Assembly: GCF_007991495.1 (NCBI RefSeq) | Contig: NZ_BJYL01000038.1 | Location: 1 to 54,047, forward strand | Origin: Sporosarcina luteola | GTDB taxonomy: Bacteria; Bacillota; Bacilli; Bacillales_A; Planococcaceae | Length of the DNA stretch: 54,047 nt | Direction of reading: 5' to 3' | Shown here: positions 8,556 through 17,101 of the stretch, one piece after another | Numbering within the stretch: the stretch's first letter is position 1 | Layout of the letters: each line of letters opens with the position of its first letter | Translations under genes and position numbers: made by a program | Notes under the pieces: model-generated | Database searches by the model: none | What the model saw: the letters and a program-made list of their open reading frames with translations, nothing else | What the model was told of the DNA's origin: nothing

Positions 8556-10667
8556 ATGAAATGTCAACATTGTGGTAAAAACGAAGCAACAATGAGTCTT
8601 CGACTTCAAATGAATCAGCAACGCATGCAGTTGAATTTATGTCATACATGTTTTCAAGAGATTCAAGGACAAATGAAGATGCCATCATTTGGCAATGATG
8701 CAAATCAATTTTTCCAAGCGAACGGCAACCCTCAGGCCTATACACACGTTAAAGAAGTCGATGAAAATCAAGGAAGCGGTTTGTTAGATCAACTTGGTAA
8801 AAATCTTTCGCATGATGCCAAGGAAGGACGGATCGACCCGGTCATCGGCCGCAATCAAGAAGTGAAACGCGTCATTGAAACGTTAAATAGAAGAAACAAA
8901 AATAACCCGGTACTCATTGGGGAACCAGGTGTCGGTAAAACGGCGATTGCTGAAGGCCTCGCGGTGAAAATCCATGAAGGCGATGTCCCTGCAAAACTAT
9001 TGAACAAACAAGTTTACGTGTTGGATGTAGCTTCCCTCGTTACGAATACTGGAATTCGCGGTCAATTTGAAGAGCGAATGAAGCAGTTAATTGAAGAAAT
9101 TGAAAATCGGAAAGATGTCATCGTGTTCATTGATGAAATTCATCTTCTTGTCGGAGCAGGTTCAGCAGAAGGCTCCAAAATGGATGCAGGAAATATATTG
9201 AAACCGGCATTGGCTCGAGGCAGCATGCAGCTCATTGGAGCAACGACATTGAAGGAATATCGACAAATTGAAAAAGACGCTGCACTCGAACGCCGCTTCC
9301 AGCCGATCATTGTCAAAGAACCTTCTACAGAAGACGCCATCACCATTTTGCACGGTATTAAAGACCGTTATGAAGCTTTCCATGAAGTGCGTTATTCCGA
9401 TGAAGCGATCCGAGCCTTCGTCATATTGTCACAACGCTATATCCAAGATCGGTTTTTACCAGATAAGGCGATTGATTTGATGGATGAAGTGGGAGCACGC
9501 TTGAATCTGAAACAGTCTTCTGCAGATGCGGAGACAATCGGACAACGGCTAGAAGACCTCGTCCAACGAAAAGAACAAGCTGCGGACATGGAAGACTATG
9601 AAAAGGCGGCAGCATTGCGCCACGAAGAAATTCAATTACGACAACAATTAGAGGAGGCCAAAGAAGGCGAAGCATCTCTCTATGAGGTGACTGTCGAAGA
9701 CATCGAGATAGTTGTAGAAGAAAAAACAGGCATTCCGGTAACGAAACTGCAAGCATCCGAACAAGCAAAAATGAAAGACCTTGCAGACAATCTGGGTAAA
9801 AAAGTAATTGGACAAGCAGAGGCGGTTGAAAAGATCGCCAAAGCAATCCGCCGAAGCCGCGCCGGATTAAAATCAAAAACTCGTCCGATCGGATCGTTCT
9901 TATTCGTCGGTCCAACGGGTGTCGGTAAAACCGAAATCACTAAAGTGCTTGCAGAAGAGCTATTCGGTTCCCGCGACAATTTAATTCGGCTCGACATGAG
10001 TGAGTATATGGAGAAACATGCTGTCTCTAAAATTATCGGCTCTCCTCCAGGTTACGTAGGGCACGAAGAAGCGGGTCAATTAACGGAACAAGTCCGCCGC
10101 AACCCGTATTCGATTTTACTAGTAGACGAAATCGAAAAAGCGCACCCGGACGTTCAACATATGTTCCTTCAAATTATGGAAGACGGCCGATTGACAGATT
10201 CCCAAGGCCGGACAGTCAGCTTCAAAGACACGGTTATCATTATGACAAGTAATGCGGGAACAGGGGAGAAAAAAGTAAGTGTCGGGTTTAATCAAACCGT
10301 ACATGAATCTGTCTCCATGCTTGAGTCGCTGGGTAACTACTTTAAACCTGAATTCCTCAACCGTTTCGACGCGATTGTCTCGTTCAATGAATTGACAGAA
10401 GACCATTTACTTGAAATTGTCGATTTGATGCTCGTCGATTTGGAAGAAGCGATTGAAGAAAAAAGCATTGCAATTTCAATCACTCTTGAAGCGAAACGGG
10501 AATTAGTGAAATTAGGCTACGACAAACGTTTTGGAGCACGACCACTTCGCAGAGTGATCCAAGACAAAATCGAAGATCCATTAACGGATCTCATTTTGGA
10601 AGCGGACCATATCGAAAAAGTTCGAGTGGACGTTGTCGATGAAGAGATTGTCGTATGCAAAGCGTAA
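8556..10667 (+). CDS. clpE: ATP-dependent Clp protease ATP-binding subunit ClpE
   Basis: A 703-residue Hsp100 unfoldase that feeds substrates to ClpP. The N-terminus has the ClpE zinc finger (C3-x2-C6, C29-x2-C32) in place of a Clp-N domain. AAA domain 1 has GEPGVGKT (about residue 121) and [11 protein letters not shown]; a central UVR-type coiled segment ([21 protein letters not shown]) follows; AAA domain 2 has GPTGVGKT (about 452), [12 protein letters not shown] and the VGF segment (KKVSVGFNQ). The C-terminal [15 protein letters not shown] is the D2 small domain. The length matches ClpE. AGGAGG lies 9 bases before the ATG. The promoter and CtsR sites are upstream and a strong terminator follows, so it is a single-gene heat-shock unit. 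Confidence 0.97.
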   Translation: MKCQHCGKNEATMSLRLQMNQQRMQLNLCHTCFQEIQGQMKMPSFGNDANQFFQANGNPQAYTHVKEVDENQGSGLLDQLGKNLSHDAKEGRIDPVIGRNQEVKRVIETLNRRNKNNPVLIGEPGVGKTAIAEGLAVKIHEGDVPAKLLNKQVYVLDVASLVTNTGIRGQFEERMKQLIEEIENRKDVIVFIDEIHLLVGAGSAEGSKMDAGNILKPALARGSMQLIGATTLKEYRQIEKDAALERRFQPIIVKEPSTEDAITILHGIKDRYEAFHEVRYSDEAIRAFVILSQRYIQDRFLPDKAIDLMDEVGARLNLKQSSADAETIGQRLEDLVQRKEQAADMEDYEKAAALRHEEIQLRQQLEEAKEGEASLYEVTVEDIEIVVEEKTGIPVTKLQASEQAKMKDLADNLGKKVIGQAEAVEKIAKAIRRSRAGLKSKTRPIGSFLFVGPTGVGKTEITKVLAEELFGSRDNLIRLDMSEYMEKHAVSKIIGSPPGYVGHEEAGQLTEQVRRNPYSILLVDEIEKAHPDVQHMFLQIMEDGRLTDSQGRTVSFKDTVIIMTSNAGTGEKKVSVGFNQTVHESVSMLESLGNYFKPEFLNRFDAIVSFNELTEDHLLEIVDLMLVDLEEAIEEKSIAISITLEAKRELVKLGYDKRFGARPLRRVIQDKIEDPLTDLILEADHIEKVRVDVVDEEIVVCKA

Positions 10668-10727
10668 TGACATCAATGCCGGTTGCACTTGGATAGGACA
10701 ACTTGTAACAGTGCAATAGCAAAGAAG

Positions 10728-10767
10728 AACCCCTTCATAGCCGTGAAAAGGCGTGAAGGGGTTTTGC
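10728..10767 (+). terminator. Terminator of clpE
   Basis: AACCCCTTCA pairs with TGAAGGGGTT across a 16-base loop, followed by TTTTG. It lies about 60 bases after the clpE stop. Confidence 0.85.
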
Positions 10768-10811
10768 TGTTGTTTCAAACAGTTGGTCAAATAGGAGCCG
10801 TTTATATACTT

Positions 10812-12494
10812 TTACACTAATTCTAACGACTGATCCTCAGATGCTTCTTCGAGCATACGCATGGTTGTTTTGCGGATCAATAAAGGCAAAACACCGAATG
10901 AGTACGGTTTATAGACACGTTCCGTCCATTTATGGCCGTCTTTTCCGTAGACACCCATATTTACGGATGGGATGTTCAATTTTTGAATGGTATGGAATGG
11001 AATAGTGTAAATGTTGTCCCATTCCGGCAAGTTGTGAACAAGTGGCGTCAGTTCTTCCTCTGTCTCATGGATCGATAGAAAACTGCCATCTGCCAAATAA
11101 GGGAAGAATTTTTTTAACTGAAAACACTCGTCTGTCAGTTCACTCATTTCTTTCAGCACTTCCGCAATAGAAGATTGAATCTTTGTATCACGTGATACAT
11201 CCGTCTTCAAATAATTATGCGGAAGGAATGGCGGTGCGAAGAATAAAATGACCCGAGCTTTCTTTTCAGGATCGGCTTCTTGCAAGGCGCTGACGATAGA
11301 GAAACTGACATCTCGTAAATCGCCAGACTTCTTTGCAAGCGCTTCGTCGATAATCGATTTGACATTGACGCCACGCTGAATCAAATATTGTAAGTACTCA
11401 TCGTACGTCGTCACATCAATTTTCCATGACAAATCTCGGGAAGGCAATCCGGTGAACTCAATGTATTCTTCGAACTGTTGCTGCAAGTAATGCTCGGTTT
11501 CCTCGCATACCTCTCTTGCTTCATGCAACAATTTCCCGAGTATTTGCTTGGGAGAATCTTCATAGACGAAATAGTTAAAGTAAAGATGACTGCTAATCGC
11601 CGTTTGAACCGTATAAAGCTCTTTCGTATCGCGTTGTTGTAGACAAGTCGGCGGCAGGACAAGCTCCCCGGGAATTTTTTCCGCAAGGGCATACCGATTA
11701 TGGATCCGTTCCGTCAATTTGGCAGCAACGAAATTCGGATCAATACCTGATAGTGTGTCACCAACATGTACTTCCTTGCCATAAATATGGAAGCAAGGAA
11801 GGATCTTGCCTGCGGCTCCTGTGTAAATATATCGGTTCGGATCGCCGTCATACAATGGAGTGATGAAATCAGTATTAATAGCGGTGACAAAATCAAGGCC
11901 CAGTTCCGCTTGAAGTCGATTTAATTCGGAAAGGGCACCGATAATGCCACGGTGTTCGCTTTCTTCATCCCCATTGCAAAGCAGGAGGACATTGCCAGTC
12001 AGTTCTTCTGGATGTTCTGTAAAGTATAGAATATTTGCGATATGGACAGCTGCACCACTTTTCATGTCTACAGAGCCACGTCCAAACATCCAGTCGCCAG
12101 AAAGTGCCTCCTGTTGAATTACTGGATCATTTTCATATCCACGGAAAAAGTCTTCCATTGCATCCGTAGAAAAAGCATCCTTTTTCAAAGGCCCGAAATC
12201 TTCGACAGCAACCGTATCAATATGAGAATGGAATAAGACGGTTTGCTTTGAGTGTTTTTGGCCTTTTACTAAAGCGAAGACATTTTGACGGCCGACCGGA
12301 TCGCTTTCAATCGTCTGGAGCCAGAGATGGTCTGGATGTTCTTCGAAATATGGGAAAGACCGAAGTATTCGATAGATCTCCTGAACAATCTCCACCTCAC
12401 CAAGCGTCCCATTGATGCTATTAATGCTTACCAAATGACGAGTCAACATCTCGACCTGTTGCGATAATTCCAAATTTCTTAGCTGATTGTACAT
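10812..12494 (-). CDS. rocB: M20-family peptidase, RocB-like
   Basis: A 560-residue M20 metallopeptidase-like protein, similar in length and order of motifs to B. subtilis RocB (arginine utilisation). Metal-site motifs: VLFHSHIDTV (His and Asp), GRGSVDMKSG (bridging Asp), and NGDEESEHRG (catalytic and metal Glu). A long C-terminal part specific to RocB-type proteins follows. The exact reaction of RocB is unsettled; hydrolysis of an amide or peptide linked to arginine/ornithine use is the usual guess. It lies 22 bases after the alanine/glycine symporter with AAGGAGG before its ATG, so the two form an operon controlled by the divergent IclR regulator and probably by CcpA. Confidence 0.85.
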   Translation of the reverse strand: MYNQLRNLELSQQVEMLTRHLVSINSINGTLGEVEIVQEIYRILRSFPYFEEHPDHLWLQTIESDPVGRQNVFALVKGQKHSKQTVLFHSHIDTVAVEDFGPLKKDAFSTDAMEDFFRGYENDPVIQQEALSGDWMFGRGSVDMKSGAAVHIANILYFTEHPEELTGNVLLLCNGDEESEHRGIIGALSELNRLQAELGLDFVTAINTDFITPLYDGDPNRYIYTGAAGKILPCFHIYGKEVHVGDTLSGIDPNFVAAKLTERIHNRYALAEKIPGELVLPPTCLQQRDTKELYTVQTAISSHLYFNYFVYEDSPKQILGKLLHEAREVCEETEHYLQQQFEEYIEFTGLPSRDLSWKIDVTTYDEYLQYLIQRGVNVKSIIDEALAKKSGDLRDVSFSIVSALQEADPEKKARVILFFAPPFLPHNYLKTDVSRDTKIQSSIAEVLKEMSELTDECFQLKKFFPYLADGSFLSIHETEEELTPLVHNLPEWDNIYTIPFHTIQKLNIPSVNMGVYGKDGHKWTERVYKPYSFGVLPLLIRKTTMRMLEEASEDQSLELV

Positions 12495-12516
12495 ATCTCT
12501 TGCCTCCTTAATTGAA

Positions 12517-13881
12517 TTATTTTTTTCGTTCGATCGGATAGAGATTCGTAAAATAGTCGTTCGTAATTTCTTTCACTTTACCGCTCAAGAATAGAACAGC
12601 AATGACGTTCGGAATGACGACTAAAGCAAGCAATAAATCGAGGAATTGCCAGATGAACTGCAATCCTCCGACTGCACCGACGATAATGGCGCCGATATAA
12701 ATGAAGCGCATCACCTTGGAGAATGCTGTCCCGAAAAGGAACTCTGCCTGCTTTTCTCCATAGAAAATGATGATGACGATCGTGGTGATGACGAAAAGGA
12801 ATAGCGTTGTTGAAACGATAGTCCCGGCAAGTGATGTACCGAATACCGGCACAAACGCTTCTGTCACCATGGATGAGGCATCATCCGGTGAAATAGTTTT
12901 CCAGACGCCGGACGTCAAGACGACAAGGGCAGTAATTGTGCAGACGACGAGTGTATCGACGATTACTTCGAACACACCCCAGAATCCTTGTTTCGCAGGA
13001 TGATTCGTAATGGCTGCTGAATGGGCGATCGGCGCCGTTCCCATTCCAGCTTCATTAGAATAAAGCCCCCGGGCAAGTCCCCATCGAATGGCAGCCGCTA
13101 CACCAGCACCGGCAAAACCGCCCGCTGCCGACATCGGCCGGAACGCATATTCAAAAATCAGTCCGAAGGCAGTTGGAAGTTCTTTTATATTCGCAAAAAT
13201 AACAACAAGTGCAGCGGCAAGATAAATAACAACCATGAATGGAATCAACTTCTCCGATACTTTTCCGATTGTTTTAATTCCACCGTAAGTGACCAAGACA
13301 ACAAGAAGTGCAACAAGAATGCCTGTTACAATAGGAGACAAGCCAAACGAACCTTTCATCGTTGTTGCGATGGAATTGGATTGCACCATCGTGCTTGCTA
13401 CAATTTCAATCATAAGTGCAAATGCAAGGAAAGAAGCGACCTTTTTCCAGCCAAGTCCTTTTCGGATGTAATACATTGGGCCGCCAACATATTCACCGAC
13501 CTCGTTTTTCTCCCGATAGTGCATTCCGAGAACCACTTCCGAATACTTGGTTCCAATTCCGATGAGCGCGACAAGCCACATCCAGAAAATTGCACCCGGT
13601 CCGCCGAGTGCGATAGCTACCGGTACCCCGACAATATTCGCTGCACCCATTGTTGAAGCAAGGGCACTTGCCGTCGCTTGAAAGGGAGTCAACGTACCGT
13701 TTCCTTCACTTTTTGAAAATATCTTGCCGAAAGTCTGTTTGATAATATGCGGGAAGTAGCGGAATTGGAAGAAACCAAGACGCACCGTCAAGAAAACGCC
13801 ACCTCCGATGAGAATGACTATGATCGGTATCCCCCATATGAAATTTGAAATATCCCCAATGAACTTTGTGAACCCTTCCAT
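12517..13881 (-). CDS. AGCS-family alanine/glycine:cation symporter
   Basis: A 454-residue permease with about eleven membrane segments. GNGTLTPFQATASALASTMGAANIVGVPVAIALGGPGAIFWMW and the RGLYSNEAGMGTAPIAHSAA segment are the hallmark sequences of the AGCS (sodium:alanine symporter) family. The frame opens with TTG at 13890, but GAGAGG at 13891-13896 is 9 bases from ATG 13881, which is chosen. It is the promoter-proximal gene of the operon with rocB. A cre site lies about 30 bases before the start codon and an IclR-type palindrome a little further up. Together the pair probably imports and processes an amino acid or small peptide. Confidence 0.92.
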   Translation of the reverse strand: MEGFTKFIGDISNFIWGIPIIVILIGGGVFLTVRLGFFQFRYFPHIIKQTFGKIFSKSEGNGTLTPFQATASALASTMGAANIVGVPVAIALGGPGAIFWMWLVALIGIGTKYSEVVLGMHYREKNEVGEYVGGPMYYIRKGLGWKKVASFLAFALMIEIVASTMVQSNSIATTMKGSFGLSPIVTGILVALLVVLVTYGGIKTIGKVSEKLIPFMVVIYLAAALVVIFANIKELPTAFGLIFEYAFRPMSAAGGFAGAGVAAAIRWGLARGLYSNEAGMGTAPIAHSAAITNHPAKQGFWGVFEVIVDTLVVCTITALVVLTSGVWKTISPDDASSMVTEAFVPVFGTSLAGTIVSTTLFLFVITTIVIIIFYGEKQAEFLFGTAFSKVMRFIYIGAIIVGAVGGLQFIWQFLDLLLALVVIPNVIAVLFLSGKVKEITNDYFTNLYPIERKK

Positions 13882-13911
13882 TTCTCCCAACCTCTCTATT
13901 TATCTCTCTTT

Positions 13912-13925
13912 AGAAAGCGCTTTCA
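13912..13925 (-). promoter_or_regulatory. CcpA cre site before symporter-rocB operon
   Basis: On the minus strand TGAAAGCGCTTTCT matches the CcpA consensus TGWAARCGNTNWCA at nearly every position, with a perfect 12-bp palindromic core GAAAGCGCTTTC. It is about 30 bases before the symporter start, downstream of any promoter, so bound CcpA would act as a roadblock when good carbon sources are present. Confidence 0.72.
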
Positions 13926-13937
13926 CCTGTCGCATTA

Positions 13938-13958
13938 AAATTCCGTATTGTGGAATTT
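13938..13958. promoter_or_regulatory. Candidate IclR operator
   Basis: AAATTCC-GTATTGT-GGAATTT is a perfect 7-7 inverted repeat between the divergent symporter and iclR genes. The TTCCG...GGAA form resembles IclR-family operators. Its position suggests the adjacent IclR protein controls both directions. Confidence 0.6.
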
Positions 13959-14111
13959 ATTCTACATGGTGAAATGTTAATATTATTTTAAATCTGTCAT
14001 TGAATGAATGTCAATCACTTTTTCTTTTATTTTGGGAAGGGTCTGATAATTAAAGATGCGAGGCTGGTCCACTATCTGCTACAATATGGGGAAGATGGGA
14101 GGCAAACGAAG

Positions 14112-14849
14112 ATGATCCAATCGATAGACAGGGCCATGCTCATCATTGAAGTCATGTCGGACTCGCAAAAGGATAAATGGCTCCCCGCAGAATTGGCGGA
14201 GGAGACGGGGCTGCCGATCAGCACAGTGTATCGGTTGTTGCAATCACTTGAGTTGCATAATCTCGTTTCACAAATCGAACATACGAAGCAATATGAACTA
14301 GGCTATAAATGGGTGGAACTAGGCTTGAAAAAGTACGAGAAACTGGACATTCGTCAAGTAGCTCGGCCGATTCTCGAAAAACTGGCAAATGATGTAGAAG
14401 AAACCGTATACCTTAATACACCGAACGATGACGTATCTATTATCATAGAACGAATTGATAGTCCGCGGAATGTACGTATCATTGATAGTATTGGTGAACG
14501 CATACCGATGAACATCGGAGCTGCTAATAAAACGATGCTGGCATATTCGCCCCCCCATAATACGGATGCCTTGCTGCAACGGCTTATCCCGGAAGAGGCG
14601 GAGCGGGAACAATTTAAGCAACAATTGCGCTCGGTCAAACGGAAAGGATTTGCAATCAGCAGAGGCGAAAAAACGGAAGGGACACTAGCAGTCGGTGCGC
14701 CTATTTTTGATTTTGAAGGAACGGTGCTTGGGGCTATCAGTATCGAGGCACTCGCAATGCAAACAACTGAAGAACAATTGGATTACTTTATCGAAAAAGT
14801 AACCGAAGCTGCAGAAGAGATTTCTTCTGCGATGGGACAAGTAAAATAA
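14112..14849 (+). CDS. IclR-family transcriptional regulator
   Basis: A 245-residue regulator. Residues 1-65 are the winged helix (IDRAMLIIEVMSD, then AELAEETGLPISTVYRLLQSLELHNLVSQ), and the rest is the IclR effector domain (RPILEKLANDVEETVYLNTPNDD, NIGAANKTMLAYSPP, GFAISRGEKTEGTLAVGAPIFD, GAISIEALAMQ). The frame stays open upstream to 14004, but GGGAGG at 14097-14102 lies 9 bases before ATG 14112 and homology starts there. It is divergent from the symporter-rocB operon with a palindrome between them, so it probably regulates that operon in response to a metabolite of its substrate. Confidence 0.9.
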   Translation: MIQSIDRAMLIIEVMSDSQKDKWLPAELAEETGLPISTVYRLLQSLELHNLVSQIEHTKQYELGYKWVELGLKKYEKLDIRQVARPILEKLANDVEETVYLNTPNDDVSIIIERIDSPRNVRIIDSIGERIPMNIGAANKTMLAYSPPHNTDALLQRLIPEEAEREQFKQQLRSVKRKGFAISRGEKTEGTLAVGAPIFDFEGTVLGAISIEALAMQTTEEQLDYFIEKVTEAAEEISSAMGQVK

Positions 14850-14863
14850 ACAGCAATGCATCG

Positions 14864-14900
14864 AAAACGCAGGAAGTGAGATTCCCTGCGTTTTATTTTT
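14864..14900 (+). terminator. Terminator of iclR
   Basis: AAAACGCAGG and CCTGCGTTTT form a 10-bp stem, extended inwards by GGAA/TTCC, followed by ATTTTTC. It lies 15 bases after the IclR stop. Confidence 0.8.
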
Positions 14901-15032
14901 CTTCAAATACAATTTCAGTAGTCTCGATAAATTGCGGACTCATATACTCCGTTCGCAGAGACGGCAGGTTGCATTCAAATAAACAGGGAAGAAAAGCATT
15001 GGGAGTATGTTGATATATATAACAGAAAACCT

Positions 15033-15059
15033 TGAAACTTTTTCTCGAAAACTACGTCT
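15033..15059 (+). promoter_or_regulatory. ECF-type promoter of SLH gene 1
   Basis: TGAAAC (15033-15038), a 16-base spacer, then CGTCT (15055-15059): the pattern used by ECF sigma factors of the SigW/SigM/SigX class. The spacer is T-rich after TGAAAC as in known sites. The whole element, including the downstream GTAC, is nearly identical to the one at 50229-50255 beside the ECF sigma gene. Confidence 0.75.
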
Positions 15060-15110
15060 GTACGGGGATTATCTAAGATTAATCATAGGCTAAGAGAGGG
15101 GATTCATAAT

Positions 15111-16562
15111 TTGAAGAAACGACTGCTTATTGTATTTGGCGCCTTATTGCTGTTCTGCTTCATTCCTGCGACAGGCTTTTCCGCGGAACCGAGACAGTTC
15201 TCAGATGTGCCGCCGACAAAACACTTCTCGGAAGCGGTGTATGAACTCGCTGAACGTAACATTATCGGTGGATATCCGGATGGTACATTCAGGCCTGGCA
15301 AGTCTATCACAAGAGGACAGGCTGCCGCGATTGTTGCCAAGATGACCAACTTGGATACATCGAATGTAAAAGATCCGGGATTCAAAGATGTTTCGACTGC
15401 GAACGGCTACTACAAAGCGATTGCGGCGATGGCGGAGAAAGGTATGATCGGCGGCTATGGCGATGGCCGTTTCGGTCCAAATGATCCGATAAAACGGGGG
15501 CAGATGGCTTCCATCCTCGTTAAAGCGTTTGATCTGCCGCGTGAAACTGTCTACAATCATCCATTTAAGGATATCCGAAATTCGGAAGCGCAGACTGAAT
15601 ACATTGTTGCGATTTATGCACTCGGCATCACGTCGGGAACGAGCCCGACTACATTCAGTCCAAATGCCCCCATAACAAGAGGACAGGCAGCGAAAATGCT
15701 TAAAGCGACTGAAGCAGCGAAGCCGCCAATGGTGACCATTAAGGCAAGCGATTTGGATTGGGAGTATGTACGAATTTCGCAGACTGACGCAGAGGAAGGA
15801 CTTTTCAAAGCGATTCAAGTGTTCGGACAAGAAGCGTACACCGAAGACAGAGTCCAACTTGTTCCCGTAAAGGAAGGGACAGGCATCTTGAATCTGCGAG
15901 GTGAGCCGAGCAAAGGCTCAACCGTTAAGGATTACAAAAAATATTACGTCCATATTAAAAAGGTCAACGATGAACTGACGTTGACTTTGGAAGAAACGGA
16001 AGACATGGCACCGACGGCTGTCAAGCTGTTTGAAATCGATGAAAAAATTCAGGCCATCTCCCTTGAAACGATGAAAGGGGAAATGCTGTCTGACAATGTG
16101 CCATTCAAGTTGGATGAATACTTGATCGTGTCATTTACTATTGACAAACCCGGCCAGTATATTGCTACAGTGCAGCTTGAGAGCGGGAAGGAAATAAAGT
16201 ACGGGATTGAGGCGAAACAAAACGATGCTCAATCATACTATGACATCGAAGCAATCAGGGAAAATACGACGGATATCTTTGAGGAAGATGCCAAGTATAA
16301 CATAGGCGACTATAAAATCCTCGAAAAAGACGCAGGGGAAATCGTGAAAATCACTCGTGAGCCAGGAACAAATAAGTTTCATTTCCAAGCAACAGGCAAG
16401 AAGGAAGGAACGGTCCACATCGACTACGGAAAAAGTCTTATCCAACGCGATTGTGGGGAATCGGAGTACTGCGATCGGTTCGTGTGGTCAGGTCTTGTAG
16501 TAAAAGTCCGGATCATCGGCTCAATCGTGAATGTATATGTGTATCGTGATTATGAAGAGTGA
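15111..16562 (+). CDS. SLH-domain cell-wall-bound protein
   Basis: A 483-residue secreted protein. A signal peptide (KKRLLIVFGALLLFCFIPATGFSAE) is followed by three S-layer-homology domains at about residues 29-85, 87-145 and 146-200; each has the FxDV ... GGYPDGTFRPGKSITRGQAA type of pattern. SLH triplets bind pyruvylated secondary cell-wall polymer. The remaining 280 residues (DLDWEYVRISQTDAEEGLF onward) are a probable beta-rich extracellular domain I do not recognise. Translation starts at TTG 15111 behind AGAGAGGGG. The ECF-type promoter lies about 50 bases upstream. A palindromic repeat follows the stop codon. Confidence 0.88.
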   Translation: MKKRLLIVFGALLLFCFIPATGFSAEPRQFSDVPPTKHFSEAVYELAERNIIGGYPDGTFRPGKSITRGQAAAIVAKMTNLDTSNVKDPGFKDVSTANGYYKAIAAMAEKGMIGGYGDGRFGPNDPIKRGQMASILVKAFDLPRETVYNHPFKDIRNSEAQTEYIVAIYALGITSGTSPTTFSPNAPITRGQAAKMLKATEAAKPPMVTIKASDLDWEYVRISQTDAEEGLFKAIQVFGQEAYTEDRVQLVPVKEGTGILNLRGEPSKGSTVKDYKKYYVHIKKVNDELTLTLEETEDMAPTAVKLFEIDEKIQAISLETMKGEMLSDNVPFKLDEYLIVSFTIDKPGQYIATVQLESGKEIKYGIEAKQNDAQSYYDIEAIRENTTDIFEEDAKYNIGDYKILEKDAGEIVKITREPGTNKFHFQATGKKEGTVHIDYGKSLIQRDCGESEYCDRFVWSGLVVKVRIIGSIVNVYVYRDYEE

Positions 16563-16574
16563 GCGGGATTGAAA

Positions 16575-16621
16575 GGTGCCTGCCACCAACACAATTCAGA
16601 ATTGTGTTGGTGGCAGGCACC
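16575..16621. repeat. 47-bp palindromic repeat, copy 4
   Basis: A perfect palindrome: 23-bp arms around a central A. It lies between the convergent SLH gene and SRPBCC gene, followed by GTATTTTTT on the plus strand, so it probably also ends SLH transcription. Confidence 0.93.
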
Positions 16622-16628
16622 GTATTTT

Positions 16629-17084
16629 TTAAACTCTTTTCAATTCAATATTCGTTATTTCCTCTGCAATTGCATTTGTTAAATCCTCGGCTGTTTTGGG
16701 GACGAATGATTTCAGGATGGCATTGACCATCGGCCCCATGACCCCTTTTGCAGTAATGTCCAAATTCCCATGCATCACGGTTTGTGTCTCCGATAGTACT
16801 TCTGCTTTGAAATAGCCATTGCCTGCGAAGTTTTCATTCAATCCTTTTAAATCGAAAGTGACTAAAGTTGGCTCCCGCCATTCTGTAATGTCGATTTGTA
16901 ACTTCACAGTCTTTTGCATAATACCAATATCGCCTTTAAACGTCCATGTCGATTGCTTGTCACTCAAGATTTCATGTTCGATATATCCCGGGACAAGCGG
17001 TGCCCACCTGTTCATCTCACTGACGAAATCCCACACCTTTTCAATCGGTAAATCCAACTCTGTTGTATGTGTTCCACTAGGCAT
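16629..17084 (-). CDS. CoxG-like SRPBCC-family protein
   Basis: A 151-residue START-fold (SRPBCC) protein resembling carbon monoxide dehydrogenase subunit G (CoxG). It has the ELDLPIEKVWDFVSEMNRWAPLVPGYIEHEIL opening, the FKGDIGIMQKTVKLQIDITEWRE strand pair, and the C-terminal helix GPMVNAILKSFVPKTAEDLTNAIAEEI. Such proteins bind hydrophobic ligands in an internal cavity; no CO dehydrogenase genes are nearby. AGGAGG precedes the ATG. It follows the FAD dehydrogenase by 17 bases, so they form an operon, and it may bind the same hydrophobic substrate or act as a partner; that is inference. Confidence 0.85.
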   Translation of the reverse strand: MPSGTHTTELDLPIEKVWDFVSEMNRWAPLVPGYIEHEILSDKQSTWTFKGDIGIMQKTVKLQIDITEWREPTLVTFDLKGLNENFAGNGYFKAEVLSETQTVMHGNLDITAKGVMGPMVNAILKSFVPKTAEDLTNAIAEEITNIELKRV

Positions 17085-17101
17085 GTAAAGTTCCTCCTTT
17101 A

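Noticed and set aside
9421..9915. 164-codon open frame on the minus strand inside clpE
   Set aside because: Shadow of a conserved gene, no ribosome binding site, composition rich in Leu/Arg/Ser.
13021..13656. 211-codon open frame on the plus strand
   Set aside because: Antisense to the alanine/glycine symporter; its low-complexity Lys/Asn/Arg composition is that of a shadow frame.
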